Of a stretch of 13,120 nt of DNA, positions 7,264-13,120 are shown piece by piece (position 1 is the stretch's first letter; each line of letters starts with the position of its first letter). The notes under the pieces are model-generated. The model saw only the letters and a program-made list of their open reading frames with translations. It was not told the origin of the DNA and searched no databases. Origin of the DNA: an uncultured Clostridium sp. (GTDB lineage: Bacteria > Bacillota > Clostridia > Clostridiales > Clostridiaceae); contig CAKVEW010000060.1 in assembly GCA_934746015.1 (NCBI GenBank), positions 1-13,120 of the forward strand, written 5' to 3'. Made by a program: the position numbers and the translations under genes.

Positions 7264-7394
7264 TCTACGCCTTAAGATAAAAGGAAATTATTAACATAAA
7301 CTTTCTCTATTATGATAAAATATATAAATTAATTGACAGAAAAGTAGTATATTAAACGAATATTATATAGAGAAATAAATAAGGAGGAGATTCT

Positions 7395-7931
7395 TTGGAG
7401 CCAAGTGATTACTCTTTAGTTCAAGGCATTAAGAATAAGGATAAAACTAGTCTCTGCAAATTAATGGATAACTACGGTAAATTAGTTGTTTATATTTCAT
7501 CAAAGATACTAAATGTCCCATATGAAAAGGAATTTGTTGATGAATGTTATAATGATGTATTTACAACTATTTGGTTTAACATTGATTGTTTCAATGAAGA
7601 AAAGGGATGCTTTAGAAATTGGTTAATATCTATTACTAAATACAAAGCCTTAGATATAAAACGTAAAAATTACAAAGTTAATAATTCAGTGGAATATATT
7701 CCAAATATACTTCCCTCTGAAGATAATAATTTCGAAAAAATTGAAAATAAACAAATAATCAATTTACTTTTAGAAAATATAGATGAAAAAGATAGGCTTA
7801 TACTAATTAAAAGATATTATGAAGGCTTTTCCATAAAAGAAATAGCTTTAGAATTGGGCTGTACTGAAGACTATATTTACACAAGAATTTCAAGAGCCAG
7901 GAAAAAATTAAAAATGATTGTAGGTGAATAG
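7395..7931 (+). CDS. ECF-type RNA polymerase sigma factor
   Basis: A 178-residue sigma-70 family protein with only regions 2 and 4. Region 2 spans about 15-95, with the -10 recognition part at FRNWLISITKYKALDIKRK. Region 4 spans about 118-175: DEKDRLILIKRYYEGFSIKEIALELGCTEDYIYTRISRARKKLK in outline, a typical -35-binding HTH. There is no anti-sigma or C-terminal extension. The start is a TTG, supported by AAGGAGGAG seven bases earlier. The next gene begins one base after the stop, suggesting a sigma/partner pair. No convincing vegetative promoter is seen: TTGACA at 7333-7338 has no -10 at the right distance. The regulon is unknown. Confidence 0.88.
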   Translation: MEPSDYSLVQGIKNKDKTSLCKLMDNYGKLVVYISSKILNVPYEKEFVDECYNDVFTTIWFNIDCFNEEKGCFRNWLISITKYKALDIKRKNYKVNNSVEYIPNILPSEDNNFEKIENKQIINLLLENIDEKDRLILIKRYYEGFSIKEIALELGCTEDYIYTRISRARKKLKMIVGE

Positions 7932-7932
7932 T

Positions 7933-8580
7933 ATGGAAAATAAAGATTTATTAAAGCTTTTAAACTCAATAAACTACTCTGATGATGAAATTATAGAATT
8001 AGAAAATATATCCCTTGAAAAAGAAAATACCATTGGTGAAGATCTCTATAAGATAAAAAATGATAAAGTCTTAAAAAAGATTTCATTTTTAGAATTAGAA
8101 AATCTAGTCATATCTAAATTATCTAAGGATGAGAAAATTAAATATAGAATTATTGCCCTTCAAAGTTATTTTGATAAAGATATACACCAAATTTGGGTTG
8201 GAACAATGGGTGGAGACCCAACAATATATCTTGGAATATTCATTACTAATTATAGAGTCTTTATATATAAAATGGGCCACACTTATAATCTCCTAGAAGA
8301 AGAATACTCCAATGAAATTCAAAATATAGAATGCTTAATTGATATGTGGAATCAATGTGAAACAATAGGTATCAAGTTTAAAGATGGTAAAGAATTTTAT
8401 CCAAGGCCTTTTGGTAATAAAACTCAGCAACTATTTTTAGATATAATTAAATATTTAAAAGCTGAAAAATTTATTAATATAATTGACTATAAAGAAAAGA
8501 AGATGTCTTTACTATCAAAAATTGGGTTCGCTTTATTTTGTATATTTTTTTTCTTACTTGTAATTTCAGTTACTTTTTAA
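7933..8580 (+). CDS. Tail-anchored protein with possible PH-like domain, candidate anti-sigma
   Basis: A 215-residue protein in three parts. Residues 1-70 are charged and helical. About 75-175 contain IYLGIFITNYRVFIYKMG followed by IQNIECL and IGIKFKDGKEF, a beta-rich pattern like bacterial PH/GRAM domains. Residues 196-214 form a single C-terminal hydrophobic segment, so the protein should face the cytoplasm. The ATG at 7933 follows AGGTGA and the sigma stop by one base; a GTG three codons upstream is also possible. Position makes it a candidate membrane-bound regulator of the sigma factor. It lacks any recognisable anti-sigma motif such as a zinc-binding ZAS site, so this is inference from context only. 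Confidence 0.65.
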   Translation: MENKDLLKLLNSINYSDDEIIELENISLEKENTIGEDLYKIKNDKVLKKISFLELENLVISKLSKDEKIKYRIIALQSYFDKDIHQIWVGTMGGDPTIYLGIFITNYRVFIYKMGHTYNLLEEEYSNEIQNIECLIDMWNQCETIGIKFKDGKEFYPRPFGNKTQQLFLDIIKYLKAEKFINIIDYKEKKMSLLSKIGFALFCIFFFLLVISVTF

Positions 8581-8614
8581 TTACTTCTTTTATTAGAATA
8601 AGAGATTATAAAAC

Positions 8615-8658
8615 ATCTTTCGCAAGTAGCTTGAAATAAAAATGTAAAATGCGAATAT
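8615..8658. repeat. Possible decayed copy of the intergenic repeat
   Basis: CTTTCGCA followed by ATGTAAAATG occurs here and again at 10212-10230, and GAAACTCC comes shortly after in both places. TTCGCA and TGCGAA also form a short inverted repeat within this stretch. It may be a decayed relative of the element in the xylA-xylB gap. Confidence 0.35.
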
Positions 8659-8659
8659 A

Positions 8660-8701
8660 TTAAGGCAGAAACTCCTTTTGAGAGTTTCTGCCTTAACTTT
8701 T
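8660..8701 (+). terminator. Terminator after the sigma operon
   Basis: A perfect 15-bp stem, TTAAGGCAGAAACTC (8660-8674) with GAGTTTCTGCCTTAA (8682-8696), with a 7-base loop is followed by CTTTTTC. It ends the sigma-factor operon. On the minus strand there is no T-run, so xylB has at best a weak terminator here. Confidence 0.85.
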
Positions 8702-8723
8702 TCATTGTGCCACAGCACCTTCT

Positions 8724-10178
8724 CTATATATTTTTTATATTTTCATATACTCTTCTATAACGAGAATAAACTTCTTTATACGCTTCTACTGCTTCTGCAT
8801 TTGGATAATAGCATTCCTTTTCCTTTACTATTACCTTTACAGCATCTTCAAAGGAGTCAAACCAATTTAAAGAAACTGATGCTATAATTGCAGCTCCAAG
8901 AGATGGACCTTCTTCTATTTTTAAAGATATTACCTTCTTATTAAATATGTTAGCTTGAATTTGAAGCCAATCCTTAGATTTAGCCCCTCCACCTACTGAA
9001 ATTATTTCTCTATCACTATCATCTTCATAAATACTAAAACAATCCTTTAATGAGAATGTTATTCCTTCAATTACTGCTCTAGCAAAATGATTTAAATCAT
9101 GGCTTTTATCTATTCCTATGAAAGTTCCTCTTATATTACTATCTGCATAAGGAGTTCTTTCTCCAACTATATATGGGGCAAATAATAATCCATTAGAGCC
9201 TTCCTTTATATTTGATATTCCACTTAAAAGTTCATCAAAATCCTTATCCTTTGCAAATGTATTTTTAAACCAGCTTAAAGAATCTCCAGCAGAAAGAGTT
9301 ACACCCATTGAGTAATAACTATTTGGTAATACATTATTAAACATGTGAAGTTTTCCACCATAGTTCTTATACTCTTCCTCATACTTTAAATATACACCTG
9401 AAGTTCCTATACTTAATAAATCTCTATTTTTGTTTATTATTCCTGATCCTAAAGCTGAACATGGGTTATCTGAACCAGCTGGGAATATTTTCACTGTTCC
9501 AGTAACATTTAATTTTTTCTTTAATTCATCATTTAATTCCCCAACACATTCATTAGAGTTATAAACTTTTGGATATTTTTCTAAATCTAAATTCAAAAGA
9601 TTTGCTATTTCTTCTGACCACTTTCCAGCCTTAATATCTAGCATTTGTGTTCCAGCTGCATCAGAAATATCTGTACATATGTTTCCTGTATATTTCAATA
9701 CTAAATAGTCTTTAGGTAAACAGAACTTTTTAGTCTTCTCCCAATTTTCAGGTTCATTTTCTTTTATCCATAATACCTTTGGTAATGTGAATCCTTCAAG
9801 ACTTTTATTTCCTGTAATCTCAATTACTCTTTCTCCAAAGTTATTCATTATATATTCGCATTGCTTAGTTGTTCTTGTGTCATTCCATAGAATACTTCTT
9901 CTTATAGGCTTATTTTCATTATCTAATAATACTAAGCTATGCATTTGACCCGATATACTTATAGCTCTTAAACCATCTCCACCTAAATCATTAGTTATTT
10001 TTTCTAAAACCTTAATTGAAGCATTGTACCAATCCTCTGGCTCTTGTTCAGAATGTCCATCTCTATTATTGTATAAAGGATAACTTTCTGAATGCTTTAA
10101 TACTACTTCTCCAGCTTTATCTAAAGCTATACCTTTGATAGAACCAGTTCCTAAATCTAAACCTATAACATACTCCAT
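8724..10178 (-). CDS. xylB: Xylulokinase
   Basis: Phosphorylates D-xylulose to xylulose 5-phosphate with ATP, feeding the pentose phosphate route. The 484-residue FGGY-family kinase starts with the phosphate-binding GLDLGTGSIKG. SGQMHSLVLLD (76-86, substrate-binding M79/H80) and ILWNDTRT follow, then DISDAAGTQMLD, SDNPCSALGSG with the catalytic base D237, GERTPYAD, and VGGGAKSKDWLQ (395-406) of the second ATPase-fold half. The MH pair and the SDAAGT block are typical of xylulokinases rather than glycerol or gluconate kinases, and xylA lies upstream. The ATG at 10178 follows GGAGG by eight bases; an in-frame TTG five codons upstream overlaps that site. Confidence 0.95.
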   Translation of the reverse strand: MEYVIGLDLGTGSIKGIALDKAGEVVLKHSESYPLYNNRDGHSEQEPEDWYNASIKVLEKITNDLGGDGLRAISISGQMHSLVLLDNENKPIRRSILWNDTRTTKQCEYIMNNFGERVIEITGNKSLEGFTLPKVLWIKENEPENWEKTKKFCLPKDYLVLKYTGNICTDISDAAGTQMLDIKAGKWSEEIANLLNLDLEKYPKVYNSNECVGELNDELKKKLNVTGTVKIFPAGSDNPCSALGSGIINKNRDLLSIGTSGVYLKYEEEYKNYGGKLHMFNNVLPNSYYSMGVTLSAGDSLSWFKNTFAKDKDFDELLSGISNIKEGSNGLLFAPYIVGERTPYADSNIRGTFIGIDKSHDLNHFARAVIEGITFSLKDCFSIYEDDSDREIISVGGGAKSKDWLQIQANIFNKKVISLKIEEGPSLGAAIIASVSLNWFDSFEDAVKVIVKEKECYYPNAEAVEAYKEVYSRYRRVYENIKNI

Positions 10179-10225
10179 ATAAATATCCTCCAATTATTTA
10201 AATGTAGGTGCTTTCGCACAATGTA

Positions 10226-10340
10226 AAATGAAGAATGTAAAATTAATGAAGAAACTCCTATAGGAGTTTCTAAAATAGATATATTTTAAGTAATTCATTT
10301 TGAATTACATCAATAATTCTACATTTTACATTATTCATTT
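10226..10340. repeat. MITE-like element in the xylA-xylB gap
   Basis: A 115-bp stretch is bounded by 18-bp inverted repeats with one mismatch (10226-10243 and 10323-10340, ATGTAAAAT-type). Inside are two further stem-loops: a 22-bp palindrome AGAAACTCCTATAGGAGTTTCT cut at its centre (10250-10271) and GTAATTCA/TGAATTAC around TTT (10290-10308). It has no coding potential. The features suit a miniature non-autonomous element or an intergenic stem-loop repeat. No target-site duplication is obvious. Confidence 0.55.
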
Positions 10341-10342
10341 TT

Positions 10343-10373
10343 AATATAGGAGCTGTTGAACAGCTCCTATATT
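10343..10373 (-). other. Stem-loop immediately after the xylA stop
   Basis: AATATAGGAGCTGT (10343-10356) and ACAGCTCCTATATT (10360-10373) form a 14-bp stem with a three-base loop, touching the xylA stop codon. There is no T-run downstream on the minus strand, so it is more likely an mRNA-stabilising or attenuating hairpin between xylA and xylB than a full terminator. Confidence 0.6.
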
Positions 10374-11681
10374 CTAGTATATTAAATCATTTAATTTTGA
10401 TTTTACAAATTCAATATGTGATGATTTATTTTTAACTTCTTTAACTGCTAATGCATGATTAGTTAAAACTTCTAAATCCAATTCATTGTTTAATAATTGT
10501 TTACCTAATTCGCTATCATAAGATGAATATCTTTCTTTCTTAACATTGTCTAAGAATCCTGTTTCAATTATTCTAGCTGCTGCTTTTAACCCTCTTGCAT
10601 AAGTGTCCATTCCTGCAATATGAGCTAATACTAAATCTTCTTGTTCAAAAGAAGTTCTTCTAACTTTAGAATCAAAGTTTATTCCACCATCCTGTAATCC
10701 ACCATTCTTTAATACTTCTAACATTGCTAATGTAGTATCATAAACATTAGTTGGGAATTCATCTGTATCCCATCCTAGTAATGGATCTCCTTGGTTAGCA
10801 TCAATTGAACCTAAAGCATTGTAATTTCTAGCTATATTTAATTCATGTTCAAAAGTATGTCCAGCAAGTGTTGCATGATTTGCTTCAATATTTAACTTAA
10901 AGTGCCCTAACAAATCATATTTTTGAAGGAATGCTAAAGCTGTAGCTGAATCAAAATCATATTGATGAGTCATTGGTTCTTTTGGTTTTGGCTCAATTAA
11001 GAAAGTTAATTTATGATTAATTTTTTCACAATAAGCTATTGCCATTTTATATAATCTTGCTATATTTTCTTCTTCAAATTGAATATCTGTGTTTAGTAGA
11101 GTTTCATAACCTTCTCTTCCACCCCAGAATACAAAGTTTTTACCGCCTAATTTTTTACTTATATCAATTCCCTTTTTAACTTGAGCTGCTGACATTGCAT
11201 AAACATCTATATTAGGACTTGATGCAGCACCATTAACATATATAGGATTAGCATGTCTATCTGCTGTATTCCATAAAAGCTTAATGCCAGTCTTGTCCAT
11301 CTTTTCCTTCATATAATCAGTTATAACATCTAGGTTATGGAAGAATTCTTCTAAGCTATTTCCAAATGGAGCAACATCCATATCATGGAAGCAGAAATAT
11401 TCAACGCCTAATTTTTGTAATAATTCAAAATTTGCATCAACTTTATTTTTTGCTGTTTGCATTAGGTCATCTGTTATCCAATTTCTTTGATTAGTTCCCT
11501 TTCCAAATGGATCTGCTCCATCACTACAGAAAGTATGCCAGTAAGCAACTGCAAATTTTAAACGTTCTTTCATTGGTTTTCCTAAAACTATTTCTTCAGG
11601 ATTGTAATGACGAAATGCAAACATATTGTCTGTATCTTGTCCTTCATATTTTATTGTTTGTACATTATTAAAGAATTCCAT
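10374..11681 (-). CDS. xylA: Xylose isomerase
   Basis: Converts D-xylose to D-xylulose, the first step of the bacterial isomerase route. The 435-residue TIM-barrel protein is a class II enzyme (long N-terminus). The catalytic pair H99/D102 is in CFHDMDVAPFG, and K232 in EPKPKEPMTHQ. All metal ligands are seen: E230, E266 and H269 (IEANHATLAGHTFEHE), D294 (GSIDANQGD), D305 and D307 (GWDTDEFPTN) and D337. Start: ATG at 11681 with GAGGTGA four bases ahead. It heads the xylA-xylB unit, divergent from xylR, and its promoter holds an operator and a cre site. The gap to xylB (195 bases) is long for an operon and is filled by a hairpin and the MITE-like element. Confidence 0.97.
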   Translation of the reverse strand: MEFFNNVQTIKYEGQDTDNMFAFRHYNPEEIVLGKPMKERLKFAVAYWHTFCSDGADPFGKGTNQRNWITDDLMQTAKNKVDANFELLQKLGVEYFCFHDMDVAPFGNSLEEFFHNLDVITDYMKEKMDKTGIKLLWNTADRHANPIYVNGAASSPNIDVYAMSAAQVKKGIDISKKLGGKNFVFWGGREGYETLLNTDIQFEEENIARLYKMAIAYCEKINHKLTFLIEPKPKEPMTHQYDFDSATALAFLQKYDLLGHFKLNIEANHATLAGHTFEHELNIARNYNALGSIDANQGDPLLGWDTDEFPTNVYDTTLAMLEVLKNGGLQDGGINFDSKVRRTSFEQEDLVLAHIAGMDTYARGLKAAARIIETGFLDNVKKERYSSYDSELGKQLLNNELDLEVLTNHALAVKEVKNKSSHIEFVKSKLNDLIY

Positions 11682-11694
11682 ATTTTCACCTCAT

Positions 11695-11727
11695 TTAATT
11701 AGTTAGTTTTCCTATCTAACTTAATAA
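11695..11727 (-). promoter_or_regulatory. XylR operator
   Basis: TTAATTAGTTAG and CTAACTTAATAA are imperfect 12-base inverted arms (10 of 12 positions; AGTTAG/CTAACT perfect) with a nine-base spacer. The site overlaps the xylA -10 and the transcription start, the expected place for repression by the neighbouring ROK-family XylR, released by xylose. Confidence 0.72.
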
Positions 11728-11752
11728 TACACCCTGATTTTTGCGATGTCAA
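11724..11752 (-). promoter_or_regulatory. xylA promoter
   Basis: On minus, a perfect -35 TTGACA (11752-11747) and TATTAT (11729-11724) are 17 bases apart. The start would fall near 11717, inside the operator. Confidence 0.82.
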
Positions 11753-11760
11753 TGTTTACA
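11747..11760 (-). promoter_or_regulatory. Probable cre site (CcpA) over the xylA -35
   Basis: TGTAAACATTGACA matches the cre consensus TGWAANCGNTNWCA at every fixed position except the central G, which is A. It covers the -35 box, so CcpA binding would block xylA when glucose or another preferred sugar is present. Confidence 0.62.
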
Positions 11761-11797
11761 TTAACTATTTTTTCTATTTTTTATTCAAATTTAGTTT

Positions 11798-11826
11798 TTG
11801 AACTTTTTAAATAGCTATGCTATATT
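11798..11826 (+). promoter_or_regulatory. xylR promoter
   Basis: TTGAAC (11798-11803) and TATATT (11821-11826) lie 17 bases apart, about 32 bases before the xylR start. No copy of the xylA operator is seen over it, so xylR may not be self-repressed. Confidence 0.6.
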
Positions 11827-11857
11827 ATTTATAAACAATCAATAAGGATGGTACTCT

Positions 11858-13006
11858 ATGGAAAATAAATTTAACATTAGAAAGGCTAATATAGTTGAAA
11901 TATTAAATCTGCTTTTTAATAAACCAAATATATCTAGAATTGATATCTCAAAGCTTATAAATCTTAATAAAGCTAGTGTTTCTGAAATTATTAGCTTATT
12001 AGTTGAAAGTGAAATTGTTTCTGAAATAGGAACTGGAAATGGTAGTTCTAGTGGTGGAAGAAAACCTATTCTTCTTAAATTAAATGAAAAAGCAGGCCTT
12101 AGCCTAGGAATTGATTTAGGTACTAATTATGTTGGATACTTACTTACTGATTTAAATAAAAATATTATAGCTTATGAACACTATGAAACAGTTGTAAATA
12201 GAGATAATGTGGTTAATTTAGTAGTTAATATAATTAGCTCTTTAGAAAATTATATAGGTGAATATAAATATGGATTAATAGGTGTTAGCCTTGCTATTCA
12301 TGGTAGAGTTTATAATGACTCTATCAAATTTACTCCATATTACGATTTAGACAAGATAAACTTGAAAGAAGAATTAACTAAAGTTCTACCAAATATCTCA
12401 TTCCATCTTGAAAATGAATCTAATTTAGCAGCTATTGGAGAATTTGAAAACTCAGAAGAAAAACTAAAGAATTCTATAGTAATTAATGTTCATTCAGGAA
12501 TAGGATCTGGAATTATAATTAATGAAAAATTATATACTGGCTTTGAAGGACGTTCAGGAGAAATAGGCCATATGGTGCTTATTCCTAATGGTAAAAAATG
12601 TCCTTGTGGTAATAGGGGTTGCTTTGAACAATATTGCTCTATTCCAGCTTTATTAGAGGAATTTAATAATATATCTAACTTAAAGGTTAAAACAGTAAAA
12701 GACCTTTGTGAATTATATAATTCTAATAACAAAGAAGCTATTGATATAGTTTCAAATAATATAGAACTAATGGCCATAGGAATCACAAATATATTTAACT
12801 TATTTGCGCCTGATAATATATTTATACATAGTGAGTTAATAGATTATATCCCTGAATACTTAAATTTAATTAATGATAAGATAAATTCGATTTTTTCAAA
12901 AGATGTTACTCTACTTCCAAATAAGTTAGATGGAAAATCCAACTTGTTCGGAGGTATAATCCGCTGCATTTATGATTTTTTAAATGATTTCCCAGATATA
13001 ATTTAA
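11858..13006 (+). CDS. xylR: ROK-family xylose repressor
   Basis: A 382-residue repressor of xylose genes. Residues about 8-62 form a winged helix (ISRIDISKLINLNKASVSEIISLLVE in outline) with the usual GRKPILLKLN strand at its end. From about 77 the ROK sugar-binding domain begins with GIDLGTNYVG and contains VHSGIGSGIIIN, SGEIGHM and the zinc motif CPCGNRGCFEQYC, which with the upstream His holds a structural zinc. The length is that of Bacillus XylR, and the divergent position to xylA supports the name over NagC or a glucokinase; the N-terminal HTH excludes a plain kinase. Start: ATG with AAGGATG nine bases before, a rather weak site. Confidence 0.9.
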   Translation: MENKFNIRKANIVEILNLLFNKPNISRIDISKLINLNKASVSEIISLLVESEIVSEIGTGNGSSSGGRKPILLKLNEKAGLSLGIDLGTNYVGYLLTDLNKNIIAYEHYETVVNRDNVVNLVVNIISSLENYIGEYKYGLIGVSLAIHGRVYNDSIKFTPYYDLDKINLKEELTKVLPNISFHLENESNLAAIGEFENSEEKLKNSIVINVHSGIGSGIIINEKLYTGFEGRSGEIGHMVLIPNGKKCPCGNRGCFEQYCSIPALLEEFNNISNLKVKTVKDLCELYNSNNKEAIDIVSNNIELMAIGITNIFNLFAPDNIFIHSELIDYIPEYLNLINDKINSIFSKDVTLLPNKLDGKSNLFGGIIRCIYDFLNDFPDII

Positions 13007-13020
13007 AAATTAATAATTAA

Positions 13021-13045
13021 AGAGCTCGGTATTAAACCGAGCTCT
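13021..13045 (+). terminator. Hairpin after xylR
   Basis: AGAGCTCGGT and ACCGAGCTCT form a perfect 10-bp stem around ATTAA. The T-run expected of a terminator is missing; the end repeat begins exactly where it should be. Confidence 0.65.
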
Positions 13046-13120
13046 CAGAGTGTCGACAAAGTCGACACTCTTTCGTTTTTATTGTAAAATATTTTTAGGT
13101 GATTAAAATGTTAACAAAAA
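13043..13120 (+). mobile_element. 5' end of a probable insertion sequence, right copy (truncated by window edge)
   Basis: Positions 13043-13113 repeat 1-71 in inverted orientation without a mismatch. After the stem-loop comes ATTGTAAAAT, then TTTAGGTGATTAAA and an ATG at 13108 opening an ORF M-L-T-K that runs off the window. AGGTGA five bases before the ATG makes it a credible gene start. The repeat starts at the 3' foot of the xylR hairpin, as the left copy does at the peptidase hairpin. A transposase gene is the likely content. Confidence 0.55.
13048..13080 (+). terminator. Stem-loop terminator inside the right repeat
   Basis: GAGTGTCGAC and GTCGACACTC around AAA, followed by TTTCGTTTTT. 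It supplies the U-rich tail that the preceding xylR hairpin lacks and also shields the downstream ORF from read-through. Confidence 0.78.

Noticed and set aside
8678..8887. Plus-strand ORF of 69 codons
   Set aside because: Begins in the terminator and overlaps the 3' end of xylB; Leu/Phe-rich translation from AT-rich antisense.
10200..10373. CRISPR array
   Set aside because: The repeats here are inverted and of unequal size; there are no regularly spaced direct repeats or cas genes.
12490..12786. Minus-strand ORF of 98 codons
   Set aside because: Antisense of the ROK domain of xylR; no start signals.
1..13120. Whole window as a composite transposon or phage-like element with terminal repeats
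   Set aside because: The content includes asnS with its T-box and other core genes, with no recombinase inside. Two independent insertions flanking chromosomal DNA fit better.

Overview
The window is AT-rich DNA from a low-GC Firmicute, most likely Clostridium sensu stricto. The signs are strong AGGAGG-type ribosome binding sites, several TTG starts, A/T-ending codons, a T-box leader, a fluoride riboswitch and a Bacillus/Clostridium-style divergent xylR/xylAB locus. I could run no searches, so the genus is an inference from style and gene content.

Layout. Positions 1-71 and 13043-13113 are the same 71-bp sequence in perfect inverted orientation. Each copy holds a stem-loop terminator and, pointing out of the window, a ribosome binding site and an ATG. 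They look like the 5' ends of two copies of an insertion sequence, each placed at the foot of a resident terminator hairpin. Next come an M24 Xaa-Pro peptidase (105-1181, minus), a metallophosphoesterase (1302-2000, plus) and a 52-residue unannotated small protein (2028-2186, minus). An Asn-specific T-box leader (about 2286-2578) precedes asnS (2613-4007). A Cys-rich protein with two CDGSH iron-sulfur motifs follows (4114-4809).

The middle holds a minus-strand operon of a small XRE-type repressor and two membrane proteins (4853-5765). It has a consensus promoter and an obvious inverted-repeat operator. Next is a CLC-F-type fluoride transporter (5847-7076, minus) with a fluoride riboswitch and its own terminator (7123-7208). 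Divergent from it is a two-gene unit of an ECF-type sigma factor (7395-7931) and a tail-anchored protein with a possible PH-like domain (7933-8580). By position the second gene is a candidate regulator of the sigma factor.

The right third is a xylose catabolic locus: xylA (xylose isomerase) then xylB (xylulokinase) on the minus strand, and a divergent ROK-family xylR on plus. The xylA promoter carries a partly palindromic operator at the -10 and a near-consensus cre site over the -35, giving a readable model of XylR and CcpA control. No xylose transporter is present. The xylA-xylB gap holds a 115-bp MITE-like element with 18-bp terminal inverted repeats. A related sequence lies just beyond the other end of xylB.

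Most of the window is recognisable core metabolism. The less ordinary parts are the paired terminator-associated repeats at the ends, the sigma/PH-like pair, the CDGSH protein with a variant first motif, the MITE-like element and the small ORF next to the T-box.
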